Source of the DNA: Streptomyces sp. NBC_01235 | Lineage (GTDB): Bacteria; Actinomycetota; Actinomycetes; Streptomycetales; Streptomycetaceae | Assembly (NCBI RefSeq): GCF_035989285.1 | Contig: NZ_CP108513.1 | Location: 10,230,001 to 10,294,000, forward strand | DNA: 64,000 nt | Direction: 5' to 3' | Shown here: in pieces, positions 35,683-45,447 of the stretch | Layout: the number at the start of each line of letters is the position of its first letter | How positions within the stretch are numbered: position 1 is the first letter of the stretch | Position numbers and translations under genes: made by a program | The notes under the pieces: generated by a model | Seen by the model: the letters and a program-made list of their open reading frames with translations, nothing else | Databases searched by the model: none | Told to the model about the DNA's origin: nothing

Positions 35683-37929
35683 ATGGAATCGACCACTGCC
35701 GGGAAACCGCGACGCGGGGGATTGCACAGGCTCGGCGCCTGGTGCGCCCGCCACTTCTTGGTCGTGATCATCGCCTGGCTCGTCGCCCTGGTCGCCCTTC
35801 AGGTGCTCAGCCGTTCCGTCGGCGGTACCTACGAGGACAACTTCCAACTGCCGGGCGTGCAGTCCCAGAAGGGCCTGGACGTGCTGGAGGAGCACGATCC
35901 GCAGGCCGGTGGCTACAGCAGCCAGATCGTGCTGCACGACGACCAGCAGGCCCTGGGCGCGCTCAGTTCCCAGATGTCCACGACCGTCGGTGACCTGCAG
36001 AAACTCCCGCACGTGCTCAGCGCGCAGAACCCCCTCTCACAGACCCCGACCAAGGTCGGCCCGGTCTCCGGCGACGGGAAGACCGGCTACATCACCGTCC
36101 GCTTCGACGTCCAGCCCTCCACCCTCGGTGACGACTACCTGACCGGCGTCGACCAGGCCGTGCAGCCGCTGCGGGCGGCCGGGGCCGAGGTCGAGTACGG
36201 CGGCTCACTCGGCGAACTGGCCCGCCCCGCCGCCGACGACCGGGTCAGCGAACTGATCGGCTTCGCGGTCGCCATCGTCGTCCTGCTGATCGGCTTCGGC
36301 AGCGTCATCGCCGCCGGGCTGCCCCTGGTCACCGCGCTGGTGAGCGTCGTCGTCGGGCTCGCCTGCCTCGGGCTGCTGGCCGCCGCCTTCACCTTCGCGA
36401 CCGTCTCGCCCACCCTCGCCACCATGATCGGCCTGGGCGTCGGCATCGACTACGCCCTCTTCCTGACCACCCGGCACCGGCAGAACCTGATGAACGGGTC
36501 CGACCCCGCCGAGGCGGCCGGACACGCCAACGCCACCAGCGGCCGGGCCGTCCTCGTCTCCGGCACCACCGTGGTCATCGCGCTCGCGGGCCTGTACGCC
36601 TCCGGGGTGTCCTTCATCGGCAAGCTCGGCCTCGCCGCCGCCGTCACGGTCGTCACCGCCGTCGTCGGCGCCCTCACCCTCGTGCCCGCCCTGCTCGGGC
36701 TCATCGGCCGCCGCATCGACCGCTACCACGTGCGCAAACCGGTCGCCGAGACCGACGCCGAACCGGGCGCCACCCCGCACGGCACCTGGCACCGCTACGC
36801 CAAGCGCGTCGAGCGCAGACCCTGGGAGTACCTCGGGGCCGGCGTCGCCGTCATCGCGATCCTCGCGATCCCCGTCTTCTCCATCCAGCTCGGCCACATC
36901 GGCGACGGCGCCGACCCGACCTCGTTCACCGACCGGCGGGCCTACGACCTGATGACCGGCGCCTTCGGCCCCGGCTCCAACGGGCCCCTCACCGTCGTCA
37001 TCGACCAGACCTCCGTCCCCTCCGACAAACGCTCCGACCTCGCCTCCCAGGCGCAGAAGACCCTGAACGCCGTGCCCGACGCGGCCACGGTCACCCCGTT
37101 GACGGCCACCCAGGACGGCGACGTCCTGATCGCCACCGTCTACTCCACCCAGGCCCCGCAGGACGCCACCACCACCGACCTGACGAACCGGCTCGAGGAC
37201 GACACCCTCCCCGACGCGGTCTCCGGCTACGACGCCAAGGGCTATGTCACCGGCACCACGGCCGCCCAGGTCGACTTCCGCGACATCGTCGCCAGCCGTC
37301 TGCCCCTGATCATCGGGGTGGTCGTCGGCCTGGCCTTCCTGATCATCCTGGCCGTCTTCCGCGGCCTCCTCGTCGCCGTCAAGGCCGCCGTCCTCAACGT
37401 CCTGTCGATCACGGCCTCGTACGGTGTCGTCGTCGCCGTCTTCCAGTGGGGCTGGGGAGGCCCCGCGCTGGGCGTCAACGGTGACGTGCCCATCGAGAGC
37501 TATGTGCCGATGATGATGTTCGCGATCATCTTCGGCCTCAGCATGGACTACGAGATCTTCCTGCTGTCCCGAGTCCACGAGGCATGGCTGCGCACCGGCG
37601 ACGCCAAGGACTCCGTCGCCCACGCCCTGGAGATCACCGCGAGGGTCATCACCTGCGCGGCCCTGATCATGGTGAGCGTGTTCTCGGCGTTCATCATCAG
37701 CGACAACATCGTGGTCAAGATGCTGGGCCTGGGCCTCGCGGTCAGTGTGCTGATCGACGCCACCGTCGTACGCCTGCTCATGGTGCCCGCCGTGATGACG
37801 CTGCTGGGGAAGCACGCCTGGTGGACGCCGCGATGGCTGGACCGGATCCTGCCGCACATCGACGCGGAGGGGGAGTCGGAGGGGCTCAGCGCCGCCGCGG
37901 ACGCGCAGGCGCGAGAACGAGCATCGTGA
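35683..37929 (+). CDS. MMPL/RND family transporter
   Basis: The product is 748 aa from the ATG at 35683 (AGGAAGG 8 bases before). Two homologous halves each have one N-terminal helix, a large extracytoplasmic loop and five more helices. The proton-relay region motifs are [11 protein letters not shown] in the first half and [14 protein letters not shown] in the second, each with the conserved Asp. Such proteins export lipids, siderophores or drugs in actinomycetes. The substrate is unknown. The end overlaps the convergent phosphatase gene by 44 bases. Confidence 0.9.
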   Translation: MESTTAGKPRRGGLHRLGAWCARHFLVVIIAWLVALVALQVLSRSVGGTYEDNFQLPGVQSQKGLDVLEEHDPQAGGYSSQIVLHDDQQALGALSSQMSTTVGDLQKLPHVLSAQNPLSQTPTKVGPVSGDGKTGYITVRFDVQPSTLGDDYLTGVDQAVQPLRAAGAEVEYGGSLGELARPAADDRVSELIGFAVAIVVLLIGFGSVIAAGLPLVTALVSVVVGLACLGLLAAAFTFATVSPTLATMIGLGVGIDYALFLTTRHRQNLMNGSDPAEAAGHANATSGRAVLVSGTTVVIALAGLYASGVSFIGKLGLAAAVTVVTAVVGALTLVPALLGLIGRRIDRYHVRKPVAETDAEPGATPHGTWHRYAKRVERRPWEYLGAGVAVIAILAIPVFSIQLGHIGDGADPTSFTDRRAYDLMTGAFGPGSNGPLTVVIDQTSVPSDKRSDLASQAQKTLNAVPDAATVTPLTATQDGDVLIATVYSTQAPQDATTTDLTNRLEDDTLPDAVSGYDAKGYVTGTTAAQVDFRDIVASRLPLIIGVVVGLAFLIILAVFRGLLVAVKAAVLNVLSITASYGVVVAVFQWGWGGPALGVNGDVPIESYVPMMMFAIIFGLSMDYEIFLLSRVHEAWLRTGDAKDSVAHALEITARVITCAALIMVSVFSAFIISDNIVVKMLGLGLAVSVLIDATVVRLLMVPAVMTLLGKHAWWTPRWLDRILPHIDAEGESEGLSAAADAQARERAS

Positions 37930-38977
37930 CGTCGTCGCGAATGGCGGGGCAGTGACGCAGGACGTCGCGCCACACGCGGTCGGCCGTGGTCGCCGGGTCG
38001 GCGCCGGCGGCGAGGGACGGCAGCCGGTCGAGGAGGGGGTAGAAGACGCCGGCGGCGTCCCTGGCCTCCGAGACGCCGTCGGAGGCCAGGAAGAGACGGT
38101 CGCCGTGGCGCAGCGGCAGGACGTGGGAGGTGAGCGGGGCGTCGTCCGCGATGCCGAGCCCCAGGGGCGTCCACGGGACGACGTCCACCTCCGTGGCCGT
38201 GCCGTCGCGCAGCAGCACCGGCGGCGGATGCCCGCAGACGACGATGCGCACGGCGTCCGCGCCCGGGGTGAACTCCAGCAGGACGGCCGTCGCGAACAGC
38301 TCGGCGTGCGCGACCCGCGCCGAGTCCACCACCAGCCGCCGGTCGAGGCGGGCGGCCACCGCCTCCAGGGCCGGCTGGTCGAGCACCGCCTCCCGGAACG
38401 CGCCGAGGAGCGAGGCCACCGTCGCCACCGCCGCCAGCCCGTGCCCCTGCACATCGCCCAGCACCGCCCGCACCCCATGGGCGCTCATCCGCACGTCGAA
38501 GAAGTCGCCGCCGACCAGCGTCCCGCGCTGCGCCGCCCGGTACAGACCCGCGCAGCGCACCGACCCGACCCGCTCGGGCACCGGCGGCACCAGGGCGTTC
38601 TGGGCGGCCTCGGCGATCGTGCGCTCGATGTCCAGCTGAAGGTCACGGCGCCGGCGCACGAACGCCACGAACACGCTCAGAGCCGCGACGAAACACACCG
38701 TCAGCACGTCGGTCTGGCCCGGCTGGTCGAGGTGGAACGCGGGCACGTTGAGCATCACGACCACGGCCACGCCGAGCACCCCGGTCGCCACGGGACCGTA
38801 CGACAGCACAGCCAGCGGCGGGATCGCGCCCAGCAGGAAGCCGAGGTCCAGCGGCTCGGAGCTGACCAGCGCAGCCACGCACACGCACACGATCAGGACG
38901 AGCGGCAGCGCCCGCACCCAGCCCGGCGGCGGAGCGCCCCGCAGCCAGCCCCGCCGGTCCCCGTCCAGTCGTCCCAC
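37886..38977 (-). CDS. Membrane SpoIIE/PP2C phosphatase
   Basis: The product is 363 aa from a GTG at 38977 (GGAG 9 bases before); a GTG at 38992 is an alternative. Four hydrophobic segments lie in residues about 15-105 ([25 protein letters not shown]), followed by a coiled linker and a C-terminal phosphatase domain with [18 protein letters not shown] and LASDGVSEA. It is smaller than the phosphatase at 6815 and lacks sensory domains. It probably regulates an anti-sigma/anti-anti-sigma switch at the membrane. No partner genes are adjacent. Confidence 0.85.
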   Translation of the reverse strand: MGRLDGDRRGWLRGAPPPGWVRALPLVLIVCVCVAALVSSEPLDLGFLLGAIPPLAVLSYGPVATGVLGVAVVVMLNVPAFHLDQPGQTDVLTVCFVAALSVFVAFVRRRRDLQLDIERTIAEAAQNALVPPVPERVGSVRCAGLYRAAQRGTLVGGDFFDVRMSAHGVRAVLGDVQGHGLAAVATVASLLGAFREAVLDQPALEAVAARLDRRLVVDSARVAHAELFATAVLLEFTPGADAVRIVVCGHPPPVLLRDGTATEVDVVPWTPLGLGIADDAPLTSHVLPLRHGDRLFLASDGVSEARDAAGVFYPLLDRLPSLAAGADPATTADRVWRDVLRHCPAIRDDVTMLVLAPARPRRR

Positions 38978-39096
38978 ACCCCTACGCTCCACCCCGGCAT
39001 CGGCCGCCGCACTCCGAAAAATCGGTGGACGTGATCGCCGACGACTCCCTACCGTGTGACCGCACGCCCGCAGACCCACGGAAGGAGGCGAGCGCC

Positions 39097-39153
39097 ATGC
39101 GAACCACATTCGTCCCGCGCTCCCACTCCGTGACCCCGGCGTGCCGCGTCTGA
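39097..39153 (+). CDS. Putative 18-aa leader peptide
   Basis: An ATG at 39097 follows GGAAGGAGG at ideal spacing and opens an 18-codon frame ending in a TGA at 39151-39153. The peptide starts MRTTFVPRSHS and ends in CRV. It precedes the GNAT gene by 54 bases. The strong ribosome site for so short a frame suggests translation-dependent control of the downstream gene, or a small peptide. It is seen only as a frame; the role is inferred. Confidence 0.45.
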   Translation: MRTTFVPRSHSVTPACRV

Positions 39154-39207
39154 CCCTCGTCCGACGCCCCGGGAGCGCACCACGCTGTACGCGACCCGGA
39201 GGAATCC

Positions 39208-40095
39208 GTGACCGATCTGGTCATCCGCGCTCTCGACGAGAGCGACGTCCGTCTCTTCGACACCCTGCCCGACCCGCTGCGCGCCGCCGAGGCATTCGGC
39301 AAGGTCACCTACCGGCCCGACTTCAGGCGCGTCGCCCTGCGGGACGGCCGGGTCGTCGCCCGCGCCGTCTGGTGGGGTGGGCCCGAGGACACCGAACCGC
39401 TCGTGGTGGAGTGGTTCGACTTCGCCGACGGCGAGGAGGAGGCCGCCGCCGAGCTCCTGCGCACCGCCCCCTGGCAGGTCGGCCTGAACCTGGTCATGCC
39501 CGGAGGCCGGCGAGACGACCCCGCCGTGCGGGCCGCCGCCGAGGCCCGGCACGCCGCGGCCCGCGCGGCCGGCCAGACCCCGCTGGTAGAACGCTTCGTC
39601 TACCGCTGGACGCCGGAATGCGGGCTGCCCGAACGCCCCGGACGCCTGCGCTTCGCCCCCGAACCCGACGACACGGTCTTCTTCGACGCCCTGCGCCGCA
39701 TCCACTGCGACACCCTCGACGCCCACGCCCGCAAGGCCATCGACGCGGGCGGCCTCGACCAGGCCGCCCAGGAGGAGCTGGACTTCTTCCGCTGGTGCCC
39801 TTCCCCACGCGAGTGGTGGCAGATCGCCCGCACCCCCGACGGAGAACTGGCCGGCATCCACATCCCGGCTCACAACCCCTCCGGCCCCTGCGTCGGCTTC
39901 ATCGGCGTGCTGCCGGAACACCGGGGACACGGATACGCCTACGACCTGCTCGCCGAGTGCACCCACTACCTCGTCGACCGGGGCGCCGAGTTCATCGCCG
40001 CCGCCACCGACCAGGACAACGTCCCCATGGCGGCCCACTTCACGAGGGCGGGCTATCCGGTGGTCCGGGAGCGGGTGAACTTCGAGGTCGGCTGA
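39208..40095 (+). CDS. GNAT family N-acetyltransferase
   Basis: The product is 295 aa from a GTG at 39208 with GGAGGA upstream. The C-terminal half carries the GNAT acetyl-CoA motif A: GFIGVLPEHRGHGYAYDLL (residues about 230-248), with the R/Q-x-x-G-x-G/A loop HRGHGYA. DQDNVPMAAHFTRAGYPVV provides motif B. The longer N-terminal region (about 180 aa) suggests a tandem or extended fold. The acceptor is unknown. A short leader frame with a strong ribosome site lies just upstream. Confidence 0.82.
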   Translation: MTDLVIRALDESDVRLFDTLPDPLRAAEAFGKVTYRPDFRRVALRDGRVVARAVWWGGPEDTEPLVVEWFDFADGEEEAAAELLRTAPWQVGLNLVMPGGRRDDPAVRAAAEARHAAARAAGQTPLVERFVYRWTPECGLPERPGRLRFAPEPDDTVFFDALRRIHCDTLDAHARKAIDAGGLDQAAQEELDFFRWCPSPREWWQIARTPDGELAGIHIPAHNPSGPCVGFIGVLPEHRGHGYAYDLLAECTHYLVDRGAEFIAAATDQDNVPMAAHFTRAGYPVVRERVNFEVG

Positions 40096-40162
40096 CGATC
40101 GACTGTCAGACCCCGGTGGCAGGCTGTCCCCAGGGTGATCGACCGGGGGTGACGGAGGCACG

Positions 40163-40489
40163 ATGGGGTTCGACGGCGAGGTCTGGTACGTGCGCGGTAC
40201 GGACGGCGGAGAGGACATCGGCGAGATCGCCGTCGCCGAGGCCGACTTTCCCTGGCTGTCGGGACGCTTCAGCGCCGGACGGGCGTACGACGCCGTCGAG
40301 CCCCTGTTCACCCGGGAACTGGCGCTCATGGAGGACGAGGACCGGGAGGCGTGGGAAGTCGTTCAGGCCGAGATACGCCGTCGGGTGTCGATGATCTCGC
40401 CCCGAGGACCTGTCCCGGAGTTCCTGCTGCACATCCAGGGGGACGAGGCCTGGTTCCGGTGGAGTGACGAGGCGTTCGAGGAGGACTGA
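40163..40489 (+). CDS. Hypothetical protein, 108 aa
   Basis: The ATG at 40163 opens an acidic, soluble protein with strands at the N-terminus (FDGEVWYVRG) and a helical middle (AVEPLFTRELALMEDEDREA). No motif is recognised; it looks like an actinomycete-specific small protein. It follows the GNAT gene by 67 bases and converges on the oxidoreductase gene. Codon use is normal. Confidence 0.6.
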   Translation: MGFDGEVWYVRGTDGGEDIGEIAVAEADFPWLSGRFSAGRAYDAVEPLFTRELALMEDEDREAWEVVQAEIRRRVSMISPRGPVPEFLLHIQGDEAWFRWSDEAFEED

Positions 40490-40490
40490 G

Positions 40491-41381
40491 TCAGCGTGCC
40501 GCGCCCTCCAACAGGGCCTCGGCGTCGGCCAGTATCTCGGTGACGCGCAGGCCGAACGCGGCGTCGCAGGGGTGCGGCGGGCCGTCGTGGGCCGTGGTGA
40601 GGAGGGCGTCGGCGGCCCGGGTGAGGGCGGTGGCGGCGTCCGTGCCGCCCTGGGGGAGCCGGGTGATCCCGGCCGTGCCGCGGATCTCGACGCTCGCGCC
40701 CGTCGCCTTGGGCGGGGCCGTCAGGCTGAGCGTCAGGGTGCTGGAGGCGCCGGTGACATGGTCCAGGACGACGTGGACCGTGTCGCCGGGGCCGTGGGCC
40801 GCTGCCGTCACCCGGCGGACCTCGCCGAGGACGGGCAGCAGCACGGACAACGCGTGCGGGCCCACGTCCCACAGGGCGCCCTTCTCACCGCGCCAGGGCG
40901 TGGCGAACGGGTGGTCGTCGGCACCGTGGAAGACGTCCCCCAGCCACTGGGCGTGTCCCGTGAACCACCCTGCGGTGTCCGCCTGTTCGGCGATCCAGTC
41001 ACCGGCCTCGGGCATGAACCGGGTGGTGAAGAAGACGACCGAGGCGACCCGCGCCTCCTGCGTGGCCCGCACCACGGCCCGCGCTCCCGCCACCGTCGTG
41101 GCGACGGGCTTGTCGAGCAGCAGATGACAGCCGGCCCCGGCGGCCCGCACCGCGAGTTGCGCCTGGACCTCCGGCGGCAGGGCGACGGCCACCGCGTCCA
41201 CGTCGTCGAGCAGGGCGTCGACCTCGTCGTAGGCCCGTGTCCCGTGACGGTCGGCCAGTTCCTTCGCGGCCTCCGGGCGCCGCCCCCACACGCCGACGAA
41301 GTCCAGCGCGTCGTGGGCCTCCAGGACGGGCGCGTGCACCATCCGGGCCCAAGGACCGGTGCCGAGCAGACCGATGCGCAT
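40491..41381 (-). CDS. Gfo/Idh/MocA family oxidoreductase (short)
   Basis: The product is 296 aa from the ATG at 41381; this is shorter than the usual 330-390 aa because of a compact C-terminal domain. The Rossmann start MRIGLLGTGPWARM sits at residue 1. The family motif appears as LLLDKPVATT (Lys-Pro conserved). GALWDVGPHALSVL matches the conserved His-containing helix. It lies between the 108-aa gene and a small membrane protein; the substrate is unknown. The ribosome site is weak. Confidence 0.8.
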   Translation of the reverse strand: MRIGLLGTGPWARMVHAPVLEAHDALDFVGVWGRRPEAAKELADRHGTRAYDEVDALLDDVDAVAVALPPEVQAQLAVRAAGAGCHLLLDKPVATTVAGARAVVRATQEARVASVVFFTTRFMPEAGDWIAEQADTAGWFTGHAQWLGDVFHGADDHPFATPWRGEKGALWDVGPHALSVLLPVLGEVRRVTAAAHGPGDTVHVVLDHVTGASSTLTLSLTAPPKATGASVEIRGTAGITRLPQGGTDAATALTRAADALLTTAHDGPPHPCDAAFGLRVTEILADAEALLEGAAR

Positions 41382-41470
41382 ACCGCTGACTCTCCCTGCC
41401 GTTGCCGAGTGACCGACCGTGGGCGAGCCTCGCACACGGAGGGCGCCGAGGACACCCCCGTCCGCGCCCT

Positions 41471-41656
41471 TCAGGCCGCCCGCGCGTCCTCCGTCCCCGC
41501 GCCCGAGGAGGTGCCCCCGACCAGACGGAGATGCCGCCGCTGCCCGGCATGGCGTCGCCTGGCCCGGGCCGGGGCGAACAGGCGATCCTCGACCCGGTCC
41601 ATGACCACGAGCAGGACGGACAACAGCGGCAGCAGGAGTACGGCGACCCAGAGCAC
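41471..41656 (-). CDS. Small membrane protein, 61 aa
   Basis: A GTG at 41656 with GGAGAG upstream opens a short protein whose first ~17 residues (LWVAVLLLPLLSVLLVVM) form one membrane helix, followed by Asp/Arg-rich cytoplasmic residues (DRVEDRLFAPARARRRH). Small proteins of this type are common in streptomycetes. It lies between the LysA-like gene and the Gfo/Idh gene on the same strand. Function unknown. Confidence 0.55.
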   Translation of the reverse strand: MLWVAVLLLPLLSVLLVVMDRVEDRLFAPARARRRHAGQRRHLRLVGGTSSGAGTEDARAA

Positions 41657-41726
41657 GGTTCTCTCCTCGTCAGGCGACGAGATGCCGGGTGCTCCGGATC
41701 GGGCCGTTGATGCGTGCCGGACGCCG

Positions 41727-43091
41727 TCAGGGGCGAACCGGGGCGGCGAAACCCGTCAGCAGGGCGTCCGCCTGGGCCAGGCCGCTCTCCGCGGAGATCT
41801 CCCGCACCGTCTGCGCGGGCCGGACCGTGGCGAACGAGACGTGACCGGCATCGAGCAGGTACCCGTACACGGCGGCCCTCGGCAGGCTGTTGTACGACCA
41901 GTGCGCCGAGAAGTAGTAGCCGCCCGTGTCGTGGAGCACGACCAGGTCCCCCTCGGCGAGCGCGGGCAGCGGCCGGTCGTGCGCCACCACGTCCCCGGCG
42001 AAACAGAGCGGCCCGGCGACGTCCTGCCGCACGAGGGGCGCCCGCTTGGGCGTGCCGTCCGGACCGTAGGCGGACACCCGCAGCGGCCACGCCTCCGGCA
42101 TGAAGACGGTACGGGTGGCGATCTGACCGCCGACGTGGGTGAGGGCGACCCGGCGCCCGCCGGCGTCCTTGACGTACTCGACGAGCGCCGCGGTGAAGCC
42201 GTTCTTGGCGATCAGGGAGCGGCCGAACTCGGTGACCACCTGATAGCGGCCGTCCAGCAGCGCCGGTTCGGCGGCGGTGAGCGCCGCCACGTATTCGGCG
42301 TACGTGGGCGTGACCGTGTCGTCGGCGAAGTTCACCGGCAGCCCGCCGCCCAGGTCGAGGCTGGTCACCTGGCGGCGGCCGACGTGGGCGTTGATCTCCT
42401 CGGCGAGCCGGTGCGTCGCCGCGAGGCCCTCCGCGATCAGGGACAGCGGGCAGCCCTGGGAACCCACGTGCGCGTGCAGCCGGGTCAGCCACGGCCGCCG
42501 CGCGAACGCCTCGACGACCCGGGCGCGGGCCCCGGGGTCGCGCAGGGCCACCCCGAACTTGGAGTGCGCGGTCGCCGTGCTCATCGCGCCGATGGACCCG
42601 CCGCCGACCTGGGGGTTGACCCGCACCCCGAGCACGGAAGCACAGTCCGCGGGGCGCAGCGCGTCGATCCGGTCGAGCTCGTCGAGGTTGTCCGCGTTGA
42701 GCGCGACGCCCAGGGCGAGGGCCTCACGGATCTCCTGACGGGTCTTGGCCGGCGAGTCCAGCACGATGCGCGCCGGCTCGAACCCCGCGTCCAGGGCCAG
42801 TCGCAGCTCCCCGGGGCTCGCCACCTCGCAGCCCATGCCGGCGTCGGCGAGCAGCCGCAGCACGGGCACCAGCGAACAGGCCTTGGCGGCGAAGGTGTGC
42901 AGGACGTCCGGCACGTGCGCGAACGCGGCGTGCAGCCCGGCGACGCTGTCACGTACGCCCCGGACGTCGACGAAGCCGGCCACCGGCCGGTCCGCCCCGA
43001 CCAGCCCGTCCGCGACGGCCCGCCGGACGGCGAGCGCGACCCGCGAGTCGGGTGAGGCGTCGGCCTGATGGTTCTCTGTGGGCAGCAGCAC
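41727..43091 (-). CDS. PLP-dependent decarboxylase, LysA/ornithine decarboxylase fold
   Basis: The product is 454 aa. The PLP lysine lies in FAAKAC (about residue 70), the phosphate loop in SLDLGGGLPV, and HAHVGSQG is the typical barrel histidine strand. The dimer-interface catalytic motif appears as CFAGD (about residue 350) instead of the CESGD found in standard diaminopimelate decarboxylases, so the substrate may differ. HDTGGYYFSAHWSYNSLPR lies near the C-terminus. It may be a diaminopimelate-like or other amino acid decarboxylase. A PucR-type regulator gene lies just upstream on the same strand. Confidence 0.75.
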   Translation of the reverse strand: MLLPTENHQADASPDSRVALAVRRAVADGLVGADRPVAGFVDVRGVRDSVAGLHAAFAHVPDVLHTFAAKACSLVPVLRLLADAGMGCEVASPGELRLALDAGFEPARIVLDSPAKTRQEIREALALGVALNADNLDELDRIDALRPADCASVLGVRVNPQVGGGSIGAMSTATAHSKFGVALRDPGARARVVEAFARRPWLTRLHAHVGSQGCPLSLIAEGLAATHRLAEEINAHVGRRQVTSLDLGGGLPVNFADDTVTPTYAEYVAALTAAEPALLDGRYQVVTEFGRSLIAKNGFTAALVEYVKDAGGRRVALTHVGGQIATRTVFMPEAWPLRVSAYGPDGTPKRAPLVRQDVAGPLCFAGDVVAHDRPLPALAEGDLVVLHDTGGYYFSAHWSYNSLPRAAVYGYLLDAGHVSFATVRPAQTVREISAESGLAQADALLTGFAAPVRP

Positions 43092-43228
43092 GATCTGGTC
43101 TCCTTCGGACGAGGAAGGGCGTCACGGAGTCGGGTGACACTTCCACTTCCAGACTCGCCCCCGCGCCGCCCGTACGTCTTTGGGGAACCGCACAAAGACA
43201 ACCGGAACCTTCGTGTCCACGCATAAGG

Positions 43229-44893
43229 TCAGGGTGCCGTCAGCCGCACGGCGAGCGTCAGCAGCAGCCGGGTGTCGGGATCGTCCAGGTCCACCCCGTA
43301 CCGCTCCCGGACCCGGCTCAGCCGGTAACGGAGCGTGTTGGCGTGCACGACCAGCCGACGGGCCGCCTCCGGCACGTCGCCCCCGGTGTCGAGGTACGCC
43401 GCCAGGGACCGTACGAGCTCGCCACCCGCGGCGAGGTCCGTGCGGATCAGGTCGTGGACCGGCCCGCCGCCGGACTCCCACACCGGGCGCGCCGCGTCCA
43501 GCATCCGCAGCACCTCCAGCGCCGCGCCCGCCCCGGCCGCGTCGGCGTGCCGCGCGGGCCGGGGCCGGCCGGCGGCCAGCGCCCGGGCCTCCCGCTCCCG
43601 CAGCGCCCGCACGACGAGCACGGCCCGCTCGCAGGACAGACAGGCCCGCTCCGGAGTCACGACCGGACCGACGCCCAGCCACACCGCCGCCGACCCCGGC
43701 AGCGAGGACACGACCGCGTCGAGCTCGCGTACGACGCCCCGTACGGCGGCCTCGTGCTCCTTCGCCGGGGCGTCGCCGGTGAGCAGCAGCGTGAGCCGGT
43801 CGCCGTCCCGCAGGATCCCGGTCCCCGGGCGGTGCGCCGAGACCTCCAGGACGAGGACGTCCAGCGCCCGGTCGTCGGCCTTCGCGCCCTCCTTCCGTTC
43901 GGCCACCACGACCGCGCACGGCGCGTCCGGGGACAGGCCGAGCGACCAGGCGTGGGTGCGCCGGTCCCCGAGGCCGTGCAGCAGACCGCGCAGCGCGGCC
44001 TCCCGGCGGTGCGCCGTGCCGCTCTCGTGCAGCCGCTCGCGCACCAGCAGCGGGGCGGCGAGCCCGGCGGCCGTGCGCAGGTACCGGGCGGCGTCCGGGG
44101 CCAGGGCGGCGCCGTCGGCCGCGGCCCAGATCGAACCGAGGACCTCCCGCCCGCTGCGCACGGCGACGACCAGCCGCTCCGGGTTGTCGCCGTCGGCGGG
44201 CCGGTGGATGACGTCCTCGGAGGTCCACAACGCGCGCAGCAGCCCGCTGCGCCGCAGCTCGGCGACCCGCCAGTCGGGCACCCGGCCGCCGAGGATGACC
44301 GTCCGGCGCAGCGGGTCGGCGCCCGGGCCGGTGGCGGAGTGGGCCAGGACGCGCAACCGGGTGTCCTCGATGGTGATCGACCCCTTCACATACGCCGCGA
44401 CCCGCGCCGCCAGGACGGCGAGGGAGGGCGCCGCCTCCGGGCCCCGGAGCGCGTCGGCGTCCTCGCCGTCGCCGGCCCGGGCGTAGGACAGTGCCGACCT
44501 CAGCAGCGCGGCGGCCTCGGCCCAGTCGGTGCCCTCGGCGCGGGCGAGCAGGGCGATGCCGGTCTCCCGGGCTGCCGCCACCGCACCGATGACCTCCTCG
44601 CCCGTGTCGCCCGTGTCACCCATGCCGTCGATGTCGCCCAGGACGACGGCACAGGCGCCCCGCCGGGCGGCCTCCCGCACGGTCCCGGCGTCCGGGACGG
44701 AGCCCACGGCCAGCAGCAGGGTGCCCTGGTCCTGCGGAGGCTCCTGGCGCTCCCGGCGCGGACCCAGGTCGTCCAGGCCGACGGCGATCCGCCGGACGAC
44801 GGTGTCGGGTGCGGCGGGCGCGCACAGCAGGCGCACCGCGTCGCCGTCCTCGAAGGCCAGCAGGGACCGCAGGGTCGGCGTCTCCAGGTTCAC
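43229..44893 (-). CDS. PucR family transcriptional regulator
   Basis: The product is 554 aa from a GTG at 44893. The N-terminal ~160 residues form a PucR-like purine-catabolism regulator domain (LRSLLAFEDGDAVRLL). A sensor region follows, and then a C-terminal helix-turn-helix of the PucR type with SLAAYLDTGGDVPEAARRL and VHANTLRYRLSRVRERYGVDLDDPD (residues about 480-540), a strong family signature. It is divergent from nothing close by; the LysA-like gene is 137 bases downstream and is the likely target. It probably senses a small metabolite. Confidence 0.87.
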   Translation of the reverse strand: MNLETPTLRSLLAFEDGDAVRLLCAPAAPDTVVRRIAVGLDDLGPRRERQEPPQDQGTLLLAVGSVPDAGTVREAARRGACAVVLGDIDGMGDTGDTGEEVIGAVAAARETGIALLARAEGTDWAEAAALLRSALSYARAGDGEDADALRGPEAAPSLAVLAARVAAYVKGSITIEDTRLRVLAHSATGPGADPLRRTVILGGRVPDWRVAELRRSGLLRALWTSEDVIHRPADGDNPERLVVAVRSGREVLGSIWAAADGAALAPDAARYLRTAAGLAAPLLVRERLHESGTAHRREAALRGLLHGLGDRRTHAWSLGLSPDAPCAVVVAERKEGAKADDRALDVLVLEVSAHRPGTGILRDGDRLTLLLTGDAPAKEHEAAVRGVVRELDAVVSSLPGSAAVWLGVGPVVTPERACLSCERAVLVVRALREREARALAAGRPRPARHADAAGAGAALEVLRMLDAARPVWESGGGPVHDLIRTDLAAGGELVRSLAAYLDTGGDVPEAARRLVVHANTLRYRLSRVRERYGVDLDDPDTRLLLTLAVRLTAP

Positions 44894-45069
44894 CGGCCCG
44901 ACAATAGTTCGCCGCACGCGCACCGGCCCCCACCACGATTCAGCTCCCACGCTGCTGAATGCGTTCGGTTTCTTCCATTGGACCCGCGGCCGACGGCCGG
45001 GCCAGGCTGGAGTGCGTCCGGTGCGCCGCAATCACCCAGGGCCCGACGCAGCCTTGCCCACTGCACACG

Positions 45070-45219
45070 CTGACCCCCCGGCGCGTTCGCGAAAACCAGA
45101 CGATCGTGATCGAGGACCTGACCGTGCGCAAAATGGCCAAAACCGGACACTTGCCCGCGCCGTCGGCGACGCGGACTGGGCGCGGTTCCGGAACACGTCG
45201 GCCTACAAGGCCGCCTGGG
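45070..45219 (+). pseudogene. Remnant of TnpB-type transposon protein (IS200/IS605-like)
   Basis: RENQTIVIEDLTVRKMAK, then in another frame NRTLARAVGDADWARF and AYKAAWG, match the IEDL-N-V...R-S-LARAI...YKA-W-GR stretch conserved in TnpB. The change of frame occurs in AAAACC at about 45131-45137, consistent with loss of one A. The flanks show no terminal structures, and no TnpA is nearby. This is a fragment, not an active element. Confidence 0.6.
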
Positions 45220-45255
45220 GCAGGCGGACGCGGAGAAGGTGCAGCGGGGGCGGGG

Positions 45256-45342
45256 GCGCGGATCCTGGAGACCGGCACGCACGACGAACTCCTCCGCCGG
45301 AGCGGGGCGTACCCGCAACCGCACAGCGGGCAGGTCGCGTAA
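45256..45342 (+). pseudogene. 3' remnant of an ABC transporter ATPase gene
   Basis: Only the last ~28 codons remain: ARILETGTHDELLRRSGAY..., with a stop at 45340-45342. The ETGTHDELL element is the C-terminal signature of exporter-type ABC ATPases (after the Walker B and H-loop). The remnant is contiguous with the TnpB fragment, so a transposon may have caused the truncation. Confidence 0.55.
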
Positions 45343-45447
45343 CAGTACGTGGCCGGATCATGACCCCGGCGGGTGACATGAGCGGCCGGAATGCATGAAT
45401 CGCCCAGGTCCGGGCACACGCAGCGCAACACAGAGAGAGGGGCGCTC

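Noticed and set aside
36205..38478. A 757-codon minus-strand frame across the MMPL gene
   Set aside because: It is very Asp/Gly/His-rich, has no recognisable domain, and lies opposite a clear transporter with membrane helices.
45070..45342. An intact insertion sequence
   Set aside because: Only one frameshifted fragment of a TnpB-like protein is present, with no terminal palindromes or TnpA gene.
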